A stretch of 35,614 nt of DNA, taken from an uncultured Bacilli bacterium (GTDB taxonomy: Bacteria > Bacillota_I > Bacilli_A > RF39 > UBA660). The translations under genes were made by a program, and so were the position numbers. Positions 7,517 to 15,204 of the stretch are shown piece after piece. The stretch lies in NCBI GenBank assembly GCA_944358525.1, contig CALVRI010000010.1, forward strand, positions 1 to 35,614. The letters are read 5' to 3'. Each line of letters starts with the position of its first letter. The stretch's first letter is position 1. A model generated the notes under the pieces. That model was given only the letters and a program-made list of their open reading frames with translations. It ran no database searches and was not told where the DNA came from.

Positions 7517-8917
7517 ATAGAAAACCTCATATGCTTTATAAGCATTATAAATATCAAATTTACTAGTTATTTCATAAGGTGAGTGCATAGATAATACCGG
7601 AACTCCACAATCAATTACATCGGAACCTCTATCGGCTAAAATGTAAGCTATTGTTCCACCGGCTCCAACCCCTATTTTACCCATTTCACTATTTTGATAG
7701 GCTATATTATTTTTTTCAAATAAGTTTCTAATATATCCAACAAATTCAGCATTAGCATCTGAGGCTCCTCCTTTAGAAGCACTTCCTGTATATTTAATTA
7801 CAGAAATTCCATGTCCAATATATGATTCGTTGTTTTTTTCATATATGCTTTGAAAATTTGGGTTATATCCAGCAGTAACGTCAGCAGATAGTACTCTTGA
7901 TGATTTTAGGCATGTATCTAATAATCCTGGTTTGTTACCAATAGTTTTATTTAATATTTGATTTAAGAAATATTCAAATACTCTTGATGACATACCGGTG
8001 TTTCCCATACTACCAATTTCTTCTTTATCGGCTAATAAGCATATTGCTGTTCTTTTTGGATTTTCAATGTTTAATAATGCTTTTAGGCTTGTGTAAGCAC
8101 AGACTCTATCATCTTGACCATATCCAGCAACTAAACTTTCATCAAAGCCTAAGTTTCTAGCCTTCATAGCAGGAACAAATTCTATTTCGCTACTTACAAA
8201 ATCTCTTTCAACAATACCATACTTTTTATTTAGAATATTTAGAATATTTAATTTTACTTTTTCAGATATTTCTTCTTCAGTTTCATATGGAATACTACCA
8301 ACTAAGATATTTAAATCTTCACCCGAAATAGCATCATTTAGTTTTTTCTTGTTTTGCTCTGATGCTAGATGAGGAAGCAAATCGGCAATGGTAAATACTG
8401 GTTCATCATCTTTTTCGCCGATGTTTATTTCTATTTTTTTATCTTTAGTCATAATGATTCCATGCATGCTTAATGGAATATTTACCCATTGATATTTTTT
8501 TATTCCACCATAATAATGTGTCTTTAATAGTGCTAACTCATTACTTTCATATAGTGGATTTGGTTTTAAGTCTAATCTTGGGCTATCAATGTGAGCTCCA
8601 ATAATATTAAATCCTTTAACCAGGTCATCTGACCCAATAACTGCAGCATAAACATTTTTATATCTATTGATATAATATACTTTGTCTCCAGCTTTTAAGG
8701 TGTTTAAATTATCAATATTTTTAAAGCCATTATTTTCTAATATTTCTGTGAATTTTTTTGTACATTCTCTTTCTGTTTTTGCCTCATTTATGAAATCAAT
8801 GTATTCTTTTGAAAATTCAAATATTTTTTTCTTTTTGTTTTCTTCTATATTTTCCCAGCCGTTTTTCTTTGTTCTAAACAATTTTTCTTTTAAAATTTGT
8901 GTTTCTGATTTTTCCAT
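7505..8917 (-). CDS. M18 family zinc aminopeptidase
   Basis: A 470-residue M18 metallopeptidase (aspartyl aminopeptidase/LAP4 type), which removes N-terminal residues from cytoplasmic peptides using two zinc ions. Metal and catalytic motifs are in the right order: G-A-H-I-D-S-P-R (H109, D111), D-D-R-V-C-A-Y, D-K-E-E-I-G-S, S-A-D-V-T-A-G-Y, and the late M-H-S-P-Y-E. The family's inserted domain between the first and second motifs is present. AAGGGGAT precedes the ATG. It lies 28 bases after mbl and is probably read from the same transcript, ending at its own strong terminator. Confidence 0.95.
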   Translation of the reverse strand: MEKSETQILKEKLFRTKKNGWENIEENKKKKIFEFSKEYIDFINEAKTERECTKKFTEILENNGFKNIDNLNTLKAGDKVYYINRYKNVYAAVIGSDDLVKGFNIIGAHIDSPRLDLKPNPLYESNELALLKTHYYGGIKKYQWVNIPLSMHGIIMTKDKKIEINIGEKDDEPVFTIADLLPHLASEQNKKKLNDAISGEDLNILVGSIPYETEEEISEKVKLNILNILNKKYGIVERDFVSSEIEFVPAMKARNLGFDESLVAGYGQDDRVCAYTSLKALLNIENPKRTAICLLADKEEIGSMGNTGMSSRVFEYFLNQILNKTIGNKPGLLDTCLKSSRVLSADVTAGYNPNFQSIYEKNNESYIGHGISVIKYTGSASKGGASDANAEFVGYIRNLFEKNNIAYQNSEMGKIGVGAGGTIAYILADRGSDVIDCGVPVLSMHSPYEITSKFDIYNAYKAYEVFYKDE

Positions 8918-8945
8918 GTTATCCCCTTTCTAGTTATATTATGGA

Positions 8946-9953
8946 CTAATAATTTTTATTTAAACCACTTTCTAGCAAAGGAATATTTTCAAGTAATACT
9001 CCTGTTCCTTCAACAACACAAGTTAATGGGCTTTCAGCTACAAATACAGGAACTTTTAATTCATGACTTAAAAGTTCATCAATACCATCTAATAAAGCTC
9101 CACCACCGGTAATAACTATGCCTTTATCAATGATATCGGCAGATAGTTCTGGTGGGGTTTGTTCTAGGACTGATTTAGCTGTATTTACTATGACATATGC
9201 ACTTTCTCTTAAAGCTTCTTCAACTTCATCTGAGGTCAAAGTTATGGTGTGAGGTAATCCTGTCACTAAATCTCTACCCCTTACTTCCATTTTTTCGTTT
9301 TTTGATCCTGGAAAAACTGTTCCAATTTGAAATTTTATTTCTTCAGCTGTACGGTCTCCAACAAGTAATTTATATTTTTCTCTAATATATTTAATAATAT
9401 CATTGTCAAAAACATTTCCAGCTATTTTAATTGATGAAGATGTAACAATACCTCCTAGTGATAATACAGCAACATCGGTTGTTCCACCACCAATATCAAT
9501 AACCATATTACCACTTGGCTTAGAAATATCCATGCCAGCTCCTACGGCTGCTACTTTAGGTTCTTCTTCTAGATATACTTTTCTGGCTCCTGTTTTTTCT
9601 GCAGCTTCTCTAATAGCATTTTTTTCAACTTGTGTAATATTTGATGGACAGCAAATTAAAATTCTTGGTCTTCCAAAAAAACTTTTACCATTAACTTTTC
9701 TGATGAAGTTATTTAACATTATTTCAGTTATTTCAAAATCGGCAATTACTCCATCTTTCATTGGTCTTATAGCTTTTACTTGTCCTGGGGTTCTTCCAAG
9801 CATTTCTTTAGCAGTAGTTCCAACAGCAACTGGTCTTTTTGTCTCTTCATCGATAGCAACTACACTTGGTTCATTTAAAACTATACCTTGTCCTTTAATG
9901 TAAATAAGAACATTAGCTGTTCCTAAATCTATTCCAATATCTTTTGAAAACAT
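8946..9953 (-). CDS. mbl: MreB-family actin, Mbl
   Basis: A 335-residue bacterial actin with the MreB nucleotide motifs: G-I-D-L-G-T-A-N near residue 7, V-I-D-I-G-G-G-T-T-D-V near 151, and I-T-G-G-G-A-L-L near 285. It forms membrane-bound filaments that guide side-wall peptidoglycan synthesis. The choice of Mbl over MreB rests on its place directly after spoIIID, an arrangement shared with Bacillus and relatives; the protein itself fits either. AGGGTGATA precedes the start. It lies 35 bases after spoIIID, so readthrough from a sporulation promoter is possible. Confidence 0.93.
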   Translation of the reverse strand: MFSKDIGIDLGTANVLIYIKGQGIVLNEPSVVAIDEETKRPVAVGTTAKEMLGRTPGQVKAIRPMKDGVIADFEITEIMLNNFIRKVNGKSFFGRPRILICCPSNITQVEKNAIREAAEKTGARKVYLEEEPKVAAVGAGMDISKPSGNMVIDIGGGTTDVAVLSLGGIVTSSSIKIAGNVFDNDIIKYIREKYKLLVGDRTAEEIKFQIGTVFPGSKNEKMEVRGRDLVTGLPHTITLTSDEVEEALRESAYVIVNTAKSVLEQTPPELSADIIDKGIVITGGGALLDGIDELLSHELKVPVFVAESPLTCVVEGTGVLLENIPLLESGLNKNY

Positions 9954-9988
9954 ATTATCACCCTTTTTCTTAAAATATTATATCATAC

Positions 9989-10261
9989 CTAGCATGGTTT
10001 GGGTATGTTTAATGAACTTTTTTGGTACTTTTTTTTAGTTGCTTCTCCGCCTTTTATATGTCTTGTTTTTATGTGGTTTTCAAAAATTGTTTGTACTTCT
10101 TTATATAATGTTAAATCTACTATTTTTAATCTATCTTTTAAATCCTTATGAATGGTACTTTTAGAAAGGTTAAATATTTTAGCGAGCTCTCTTAGTGTTT
10201 TTTTAGTTTTGAGTATATAATAAGCTTCTTTATATACTCTTTCCTTTATATGTTCTCCCAT
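9989..10261 (-). CDS. spoIIID: Sporulation regulator SpoIIID
   Basis: A 90-residue DNA-binding protein matching SpoIIID. It has an N-terminal I-K-E-R motif, a helix-turn-helix at about residues 23-44 with L-S-K-S-T-I-H-K-D-L, and the basic C-terminal segment R-H-I-K-G-G-E-A-T used for DNA contact. In Bacillus it acts in the mother cell after sigma-E to activate and repress genes before sigma-K. AAGGAGGTTT directly precedes the ATG. Its position before mbl is the ancestral one, but spoIIQ, normally its other neighbour, is separated from it by an inserted ATPase gene. Confidence 0.96.
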   Translation of the reverse strand: MGEHIKERVYKEAYYILKTKKTLRELAKIFNLSKSTIHKDLKDRLKIVDLTLYKEVQTIFENHIKTRHIKGGEATKKKYQKSSLNIPKPC

Positions 10262-10310
10262 GAAACCTCCTTCAATTTAAGTATATAAATTTATATGGTG
10301 TTTCATGTTG

Positions 10311-10342
10311 AAAAAAAGTTGTTTAATTTCTATAACAACTTT
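10311..10342 (-). terminator. Terminator of the first AAA/DUF4143 gene
   Basis: A 9-bp stem (10315-10323 with 10334-10342) and 10-base loop, then T7 on the - strand. It ends the ATPase transcript five bases after its stop codon and isolates it from spoIIID. Confidence 0.8.
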
Positions 10343-10346
10343 TGAT

Positions 10347-11552
10347 TTATTCTTTTTTTAGTAACCAATCTATTATGTTTATTACTTTTATACCATTAAA
10401 ATCATTATTTATTGTCTTATCCATCGTTAGTATTATTTTTTCATAATTATCACTAATGTTTTCTAAGCTTCTTATCTCTTTTTGTTTAACTTTATCATCG
10501 GAGAGAGTTTGAGTTACTTGATAATATTTTATTACATTAGGATTTTCAGCTACAAAGTCTACTTCATAGAAACCCGATTTTCCTATATTTACCCTGTACC
10601 CTCTTCTAAGTAATTCTAGATAAACAACATTTTCAAGTAAATGTCCTTCATTAATATTTCTAAAGCCTAAGATTATATTTCTTATTCCAGTATCACATAT
10701 ATAATATTTTCCTAAAGTCTTAAGTAGAGCTTTGCTTTTAATATCGGTTCTCACAGCTTTATACACTATAAAAGATTTTTTTAACATATTTAAATAATTA
10801 TCAACTGTTTGATGATTAGAATTGGATGTTATTTTGTTACTATTTAAATAATTACTTATTTTTGTGGTTGATATTGGACTTCCTATATTATTAGATAAAT
10901 ATCTTATGATATTTTCAAGGAGTGCTGTGTCTTTTATATTATTTCTATCTATAATATCCTTTTTTACAATAGTATTATAAATATCATCTAAATAAGATAA
11001 AACTAGGTCGCTATTATCTTTTATCAAAGTTATTGCGGGGAGACCTCCATATTTTAAATATTCATTAAATTTTTCTTCTAAATTGTTTTTATCATAATTA
11101 TTAAAAATTAAATATTCTTTAAATGATAATGGGTATATTTTTATTTCAATATATCTTCCGGATAATAATGTTGATAGTTCTGATGATAAAAGATAAGCAT
11201 TTGAGCCTGTAATATAAATATCTATATCAAAATCAACTTTAAAAGAATTAACCGCCTTTTCCCAGGCTGTTACGTTTTGAACTTCATCTAATAATAAGTA
11301 CATTTTGCCTTGTTTTATTTTGCTTGCGACAAACTTATATAAATCTTTGTAGTCTTTTATATCATCGTATATTGCAGACTCAAAATTTATATATATAATA
11401 TTATCTGTGCCTATGTCATTTTTAATTAAATATTCTTTAAACATTAGTAAAAGTGTTGATTTGCCACTTCTTCTAACTCCCGTTATAACCTTTATAAGTT
11501 CGGTATCTTTAGCATCAATCATTCTTTTTAAATAAGTATCTCTTATTATCAT
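10347..11552 (-). CDS. AAA ATPase with DUF4143 domain (copy 1)
   Basis: A 401-residue protein of the AAA_14/DUF4143 type. Walker A is G-V-R-R-S-G-K-S-T (about 25-33) and Walker B is L-L-L-D-E near 86-90, followed by an I-T-G-S-N sensor segment. The C-terminal DUF4143 part has a PD-(D/E)XK-like core (E near L-E-N-V-V-Y-L-E, then E-V-D-F-V) in which the last acidic/Lys motif reads Y-Q-V-T. Many gut bacteria carry several copies; the function is not established. The start at 11552 matches the second copy's M-I-I-R and has GGTGAT in front. It is a stand-alone cassette with its own promoter, dyads and terminator, sitting between spoIIID and spoIIQ. Confidence 0.88.
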   Translation of the reverse strand: MIIRDTYLKRMIDAKDTELIKVITGVRRSGKSTLLLMFKEYLIKNDIGTDNIIYINFESAIYDDIKDYKDLYKFVASKIKQGKMYLLLDEVQNVTAWEKAVNSFKVDFDIDIYITGSNAYLLSSELSTLLSGRYIEIKIYPLSFKEYLIFNNYDKNNLEEKFNEYLKYGGLPAITLIKDNSDLVLSYLDDIYNTIVKKDIIDRNNIKDTALLENIIRYLSNNIGSPISTTKISNYLNSNKITSNSNHQTVDNYLNMLKKSFIVYKAVRTDIKSKALLKTLGKYYICDTGIRNIILGFRNINEGHLLENVVYLELLRRGYRVNIGKSGFYEVDFVAENPNVIKYYQVTQTLSDDKVKQKEIRSLENISDNYEKIILTMDKTINNDFNGIKVINIIDWLLKKE

Positions 11553-11568
11553 TTTCATCACCAAATAA

Positions 11569-11597
11569 ATTATATCACGCAAAAGATTGTTTGTAAA
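11569..11597 (-). promoter_or_regulatory. Promoter of AAA/DUF4143 copy 1
   Basis: On the - strand TTTACA (11592-11597) and TATAAT (11569-11574) are separated by exactly 17 bases, followed by the GGTGAT ribosome-binding site. The -35 box overlaps the end of the adjacent dyad by three bases. Confidence 0.75.
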
Positions 11598-11624
11598 GTT
11601 TTGCAATTTCATTTGCAAAACTTT
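11595..11624. repeat. Perfect 12-bp dyad at the ATPase promoter
   Basis: AAAGTTTTGCAA (11595-11606) and its exact inverse (11613-11624) flank a 6-base spacer. It overlaps the -35 box of the copy 1 promoter. On the + strand it is followed by T8 and could also terminate transcription from that side, but no + gene precedes it. It is a candidate operator. Confidence 0.7.
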
Positions 11625-11627
11625 ATT

Positions 11628-11669
11628 TTTTTTATATTTTTGCAAGTATGTTTGCAAAAATATAAAAAA
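11628..11669. repeat. Second perfect dyad sharing the same core
   Basis: TATATTTTTGCAA (11633-11645) and its exact inverse (11652-11664) flank a 6-base spacer; the flanking T and A runs extend the pairing to about 18 bp. The core TTTTGCAA-N6-TTGCAAAA is the same as in the neighbouring dyad, which argues for two copies of one binding site. No T run follows it on the - strand, so it is not an intrinsic terminator for spoIIQ. Confidence 0.65.
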
Positions 11670-11674
11670 GAGTT

Positions 11675-12322
11675 TTAGTTACTCTTTAATTGATCTACTG
11701 TTTTGTTATAACAATTATCTGGATTTACATATGTACCATCTACTGATATTTCAAACAAAACATGTTTACCCAAATCTTTTTCTAAGTTAGATTCACCAGC
11801 TTTGCCAATAACTGTACCTAGCGCAACAGTATCGCCTTCTTTAACAGTTACCTCGCCTAGGCTTTGGTAAGTTGTAATGACATTGTTTTCATGTTCTATG
11901 GTTACAATTTTACCCATTAGTTTGTCTTCTTTAACTGATGTTACTTTACCTGGTAAAACACTGACTACATCAAATGTATCATCAAGTCCACCATAGGCTA
12001 TACCATTATTTTGAATGTAAGTTGTGTCATAGTTTATGATAGCATTTTGTTGAGTTTTTTCATCACTTTTATAGTCATAGAAACTATTTAATACTTTGAC
12101 ACTCTCATTTGTGTATGGTTTAGCAATGACATTTTGAGTATTTACAACAGATTGTACTCCATCATCAAATAACCTTGATACATAAGTATAATCTTCTTTT
12201 GTTTCTTTAGCATTTAATGATGCTTGTGATAAATCTGCATACCAAAGTCCACCTAAAAGTAGTGCGCTGATGCCTATACATATACCATAAATTGCAGGTT
12301 TGTTTAATTTTATCTTTTCCAT
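11675..12322 (-). CDS. spoIIQ: SpoIIQ, degenerate LytM (M23) family
   Basis: A 215-residue protein with one membrane anchor (about residues 10-28) and an extracytoplasmic LytM/M23 domain in the C-terminal half. The metal ligands are lost: where active enzymes have H-x3-D there is Y-G-G-L-D, and H-x-H is reduced to H-V-L-F-E. It is therefore predicted to be non-catalytic, as in Bacillus SpoIIQ, where the forespore protein pairs with SpoIIIAH across the engulfing membranes. Position next to spoIID and near spoIIID supports the identity. AGAGGTGA precedes the ATG at 12322; an earlier GTG/ATG reading lacks this. Confidence 0.85.
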   Translation of the reverse strand: MEKIKLNKPAIYGICIGISALLLGGLWYADLSQASLNAKETKEDYTYVSRLFDDGVQSVVNTQNVIAKPYTNESVKVLNSFYDYKSDEKTQQNAIINYDTTYIQNNGIAYGGLDDTFDVVSVLPGKVTSVKEDKLMGKIVTIEHENNVITTYQSLGEVTVKEGDTVALGTVIGKAGESNLEKDLGKHVLFEISVDGTYVNPDNCYNKTVDQLKSN

Positions 12323-12368
12323 TTTTTTCACCTCTACTATCATTTTGGATAGTTTTGGTTTTTTTATA

Positions 12369-13280
12369 CTAATTTTTTTTAATTTCGGTGTTTTGATAGT
12401 AATGTTTTAAAATTTGGTCATATTTATATCCTTCTTTTGCCATACCATTTGCTCCATATTGACTCATACCAACTCCATGACCAAATCCTTTGGTGGTTAT
12501 TGTAACATTGTTTTCGTTTTGAACTATATCAAAATAGTTTGATCTTAAATTTAATTTGGTTGCTAAATCTCTTCCATTAATTTCTGTTCCGTTTATTTTT
12601 AAAGTTCTGGTTCTACCAGTTGATGTTTTTGATGTCACTTCTATAGTTAATGTTTGATTATATTGTAAGTTTAATTTTTTATAAAATTCTTCTAAGGTAA
12701 AAGTATAGGTATCTGTGTAAGCAGGTGATGCTTCATCCCATTTACTATCAACACTTCTTAAGTAAGGTAATGCTGATACAAAAACTTCTTCACTATTTTC
12801 GGTTGCACCAACACTTGTTGAAAAAAACATAGCATTTATAACTTTTCCTTCATAAGTTAGATATTCACCGCTAGTTTCAGCAATAGCTTCCTTTATTTTG
12901 TTTATTTTTTCTGGATATTCTTCTTTCCAATTTTCTTTTAATTCTTGATCAGTGAGATATACTTGATTAGCTGTGGTATTTAAAACATCATATTCTCTGT
13001 CTTTAGTAGCAGTCATTTGATACATGGCATAACTTCTAGATGCTACTGCTTGAGCTTTTAGAGCTTCTAGTTCAAAGGTTGCGGGCATTTCACCAGCAAC
13101 AACACCTTTAATATAATCTTCAAATGGTACTTCATTTATTATTCCTGTTTTTTCATCTTTAACTCTGATTATATTGTTTGTAACATATTTAAATTTTATT
13201 TCATCTGTTTTTACAAAAATTTTGACAAACAAAAAAGGTATTATAACAACTAAAAGCGCTACTATAATAAGCTTTTTCAT
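12369..13280 (-). CDS. spoIID: Stage II sporulation protein D
   Basis: A 303-residue SpoIID/LytB family protein with one N-terminal membrane anchor (about 4-22). Family motifs are F-E-D-Y-I-K-G-V-V-A-G-E-M-P near 53, L-K-A-Q-A-V-A-S-R-S-Y-A near 75, and the late G-F-G-H-G-V-G-M-S-Q-Y-G-A. SpoIID is a lytic transglycosylase that thins septal peptidoglycan during engulfment, working with SpoIIP and SpoIIM. The catalytic Glu of the G-E-M-P motif is present. GGAAGGAAC precedes the start. It follows DUF1146 by 14 bases and precedes spoIIQ by 46, suggesting one transcription unit. Confidence 0.95.
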   Translation of the reverse strand: MKKLIIVALLVVIIPFLFVKIFVKTDEIKFKYVTNNIIRVKDEKTGIINEVPFEDYIKGVVAGEMPATFELEALKAQAVASRSYAMYQMTATKDREYDVLNTTANQVYLTDQELKENWKEEYPEKINKIKEAIAETSGEYLTYEGKVINAMFFSTSVGATENSEEVFVSALPYLRSVDSKWDEASPAYTDTYTFTLEEFYKKLNLQYNQTLTIEVTSKTSTGRTRTLKINGTEINGRDLATKLNLRSNYFDIVQNENNVTITTKGFGHGVGMSQYGANGMAKEGYKYDQILKHYYQNTEIKKN

Positions 13281-13294
13281 ATCTTAGTTCCTTC

Positions 13295-13492
13295 CTATAT
13301 GAATCTTGTGCTTTCAAAGAAATCATAGAAAAAATTTACGACTAAGTATGATAAAGCCATAGCGACTATTAGATATAATACCCTAGATGAATAATATCTA
13401 TTCTTTTTAAATATGCCGGATATATTTAAACTTTCTAAAGCCCATATGGTAATAATTACCGTTACAATGTATATTAATCCTTTAAGTGACAT
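13295..13492 (-). CDS. DUF1146 small membrane protein (YwzB type)
   Basis: A 65-residue protein with two membrane segments (about 3-18 and 38-57) around a basic F-K-K-N-R-Y-Y-S-S-R loop. This is the DUF1146/YwzB pattern. In Bacillus relatives this gene lies near spoIID and the ATP synthase operon, which matches its place here. Function is unknown. Its ATG shares one base with the rpiB stop codon (TGATG), so translation is probably coupled. Confidence 0.85.
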   Translation of the reverse strand: MSLKGLIYIVTVIITIWALESLNISGIFKKNRYYSSRVLYLIVAMALSYLVVNFFYDFFESTRFI

Positions 13493-14013
13493 CAGTTTTT
13501 ATAATTATCTAACATTTCAATACGTCTTTTGTGACGTTCTTCATTACTAAAAGGAGTTTTTAAAAATACATCGGTAATGTCTTTAGCTCGATATAAAGGC
13601 ATATTTCCATTAATAGCAATTATATTAGCATCATTATCTTTTCTTGTGTATTTTACTTCTTTGATGTTATCTACTTTTGCACACCTTACTTTGTCTACTT
13701 TGTTACATGCGATACTAATGCCTATTCCACTACCACATATTGCTATTCCTTTTTCAACTTTGCCATCTCTAACAGCTTTTCCTAATTTAAAACCATATTC
13801 TGGATAGTCATGACTTGCTTTATCATCACAGCCATAATCAATGACAGTATATCCTTTTTTGGTTAAATATTTTGTAAGTTTTTGTTTTAGTTTAAAACCT
13901 CTATGGTCACTCGCTATTCCTATCTTATTATCTGGTATATTTAAATTTAAAATTGTTTGTTCTTGATAATCATTTTTTACAATATCTTGTAAAGAAGCTT
14001 GCTTTTCTTCCAT
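13492..14013 (-). CDS. rpiB: Ribose-5-phosphate isomerase B
   Basis: A 173-residue RpiB/LacAB family isomerase that interconverts ribose-5-phosphate and ribulose-5-phosphate. Motifs are I-A-S-D-H-R-G-F near residue 32, H-D-Y-P near 68, and A-I-C-G-S-G-I-G-I-S-I-A near 90 with the catalytic Cys. About 29 residues precede the usual N-terminus; the start is nevertheless supported by AAAGGAGGATA upstream, so the extension seems real. It heads a likely operon with DUF1146 and spoIID, and it begins after the rpsR terminator. Confidence 0.93.
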   Translation of the reverse strand: MEEKQASLQDIVKNDYQEQTILNLNIPDNKIGIASDHRGFKLKQKLTKYLTKKGYTVIDYGCDDKASHDYPEYGFKLGKAVRDGKVEKGIAICGSGIGISIACNKVDKVRCAKVDNIKEVKYTRKDNDANIIAINGNMPLYRAKDITDVFLKTPFSNEERHKRRIEMLDNYKN

Positions 14014-14065
14014 AGTTATATCCTCCTTTTAAGATAATTATAACATTAAAATGTGAAAAGTTTAA

Positions 14066-14096
14066 GAAAAAAAACATTTGCTTTAAAAACAAATGT
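14066..14096 (-). terminator. Terminator of the rpsF-ssb-rpsR operon
   Basis: A 7-bp ACATTTG/CAAATGT stem (14074-14080 with 14090-14096), then T8 on the - strand, starting right after the rpsR stop. Confidence 0.85.
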
Positions 14097-14097
14097 C

Positions 14098-14313
14098 TTA
14101 TTTTACGAATGGTAATAAAGCCATAAATCTTGCTTTTTTAACTTCGTTTGCAATATATCTTTGGTGTTTTGCACAAGCACCTGTAATTCTTCTTGGTAAA
14201 ATTTTACCTTTATCTAAACTGACATATTTTTTTACAGTATCATCTTTATAACTTACATGCTTACCAGCACACATTTGACATACTTTTCTTTTTCTTCTAC
14301 GAAATTCTGCCAT
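14098..14313 (-). CDS. rpsR: Ribosomal protein bS18
   Basis: A 71-residue S18 with the basic start and the I-T-G-x-C-A-K-H-Q-R segment that binds 16S rRNA beside S6. It is the Cys-containing form: C-Q-M-C near residue 12 and C-A-K-H near 47 form a likely zinc ribbon. It is the last gene of the conserved rpsF-ssb-rpsR operon. Confidence 0.98.
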   Translation of the reverse strand: MAEFRRRKRKVCQMCAGKHVSYKDDTVKKYVSLDKGKILPRRITGACAKHQRYIANEVKKARFMALLPFVK

Positions 14314-14323
14314 AACTATCCTC

Positions 14324-14779
14324 CTATTCTAAGAAATTATCATCAATTGAAACATTATCCCCAAAATCGGCAAAAGGATCGTCATCAACATTAACATCGT
14401 TAGTAGGTGCGGGAGCATCCTGATAATCATATGGAGTTGTGTTTGCTCTAGCTTCTGATTGTCTTCTTGAATCTAAAAATTGAACATTATCAGCAACTAC
14501 ATCAGTTGTATATCTTTTACTTCCATCCTGAGCAGTATAGCTTCCTGTTTGGATTCTTCCTTCAACAGAAACTCTACTACCTTTATCTAGATAATTTGCT
14601 ATATTTTCAGCTTGACGACGCCAAACAACAATGTTAATAAAATCAGCTTCTCTTTCACCTTGGGCATTATTAAATGTACGGTTAACTGCTAAACTGAATC
14701 TTGTATAAGGAACATTTCCTCCTGTATACCTTAATTCTGGTTTTGCCGTTAGTCTACCAACTAAACATACTCTGTTCAT
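14324..14779 (-). CDS. ssb: Single-stranded DNA-binding protein
   Basis: A 151-residue SSB. The OB fold occupies about residues 1-105 (V-G-R-L-T, then D-F-I-N-I-V-V-W near 47), followed by a disordered linker and an acidic tail. The tail reads D-D-D-P-F about 18 residues from the end and finishes in D-D-N-F-L-E rather than the usual terminal acidic-P-F tip. The start at 14779 is set by AAGAGGTAG; an earlier reading would extend into rpsF. It is part of the rpsF-ssb-rpsR operon. Confidence 0.96.
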   Translation of the reverse strand: MNRVCLVGRLTAKPELRYTGGNVPYTRFSLAVNRTFNNAQGEREADFINIVVWRRQAENIANYLDKGSRVSVEGRIQTGSYTAQDGSKRYTTDVVADNVQFLDSRRQSEARANTTPYDYQDAPAPTNDVNVDDDPFADFGDNVSIDDNFLE

Positions 14780-14795
14780 AAAACTACCTCTTTTC

Positions 14796-15086
14796 TTACT
14801 TTTCAACTTTTGTAATTAAATGACGGACAATGTCATTATTGATAAGAGCTAAACGGTCAAATTCTTTAATTGCTTTGTCATCTTTAGCTTCAACTTCAAA
14901 AACGAAATAGTATCCACTTTTGAAATCTTTAATTTCATAAGCAAATTCTCTTTGTCCCATGTTTTCTTCTTTTGTTACTTTACCACCATTTTTCTTAATG
15001 ATTTCTGAAAAGTCTTTAACAACTTTTTTAACCTCATCTTCACCTAATGTTGGTCTTATGATAAACATGATTTCATAGTTTTTCAT
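14796..15086 (-). CDS. rpsF: Ribosomal protein bS6
   Basis: A 96-residue S6 with the normal fold markers: Y-E-I-M-F-I-I-R-P at the start, the central [10 protein letters not shown], and Y-Y-F-V-F-E-V-E-A. It pairs with S18 on the small subunit platform. It is first in the operon, with a strong AAGGAGG site. The leader holds several hairpins that could allow S6:S18 feedback control. Confidence 0.98.
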   Translation of the reverse strand: MKNYEIMFIIRPTLGEDEVKKVVKDFSEIIKKNGGKVTKEENMGQREFAYEIKDFKSGYYFVFEVEAKDDKAIKEFDRLALINNDIVRHLITKVEK

Positions 15087-15096
15087 TTTTCCACCT

Positions 15097-15157
15097 CCTT
15101 ATGGCCATAAGGCTTTCCTTTTTTAGAAAGCAAGGAGTAAATTAATTACTCGGCTTT
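15097..15157 (-). promoter_or_regulatory. rpsF leader with competing hairpins
   Basis: On the - strand, GAGTAA/TTACTC (15135-15151) sits inside an outer AAAGC/GCTTT pairing. The same GCTTTC segment (15126-15131) can instead pair with GAAAGC (15112-15117). A perfect 16-base palindrome, CCTTATGGCCATAAGG (15097-15112), covers the first four bases of the rpsF ribosome-binding site. S6:S18 complexes bind rpsF leaders in many bacteria; that this leader is such an element is inference. Confidence 0.4.
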
Positions 15158-15172
15158 GATTATACCAAAATT

Positions 15173-15204
15173 TATGAAAAAAGTAAACAGTTTATGTTTA
15201 CTTT
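15173..15204 (-). terminator. Terminator after the reverse transcriptase remnant
   Basis: A 10-bp stem (15180-15189 with 15195-15204) and 5-base loop, then a T run on the - strand. The remnant's stop codon (15198-15200) lies in one arm. Confidence 0.8.

Noticed and set aside
9403..9903. 166-codon open frame opposite mbl
   Set aside because: It is a shadow of the mbl frame, with no ribosome-binding site or recognisable protein. Similar frames opposite ychF, mscS, ftsH and parB were dropped for the same reason.
10298..10315. Possible parS site (TGTTTCATGTTGAAA) near spoIIID
   Set aside because: Only the left half matches the 16-bp parS consensus; the centre and right half do not. No CACGTG-centred copy was seen elsewhere in the window.
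11628..11669. Terminator for spoIIQ
   Set aside because: The hairpin is strong but is followed by A residues on the spoIIQ strand, not T residues.
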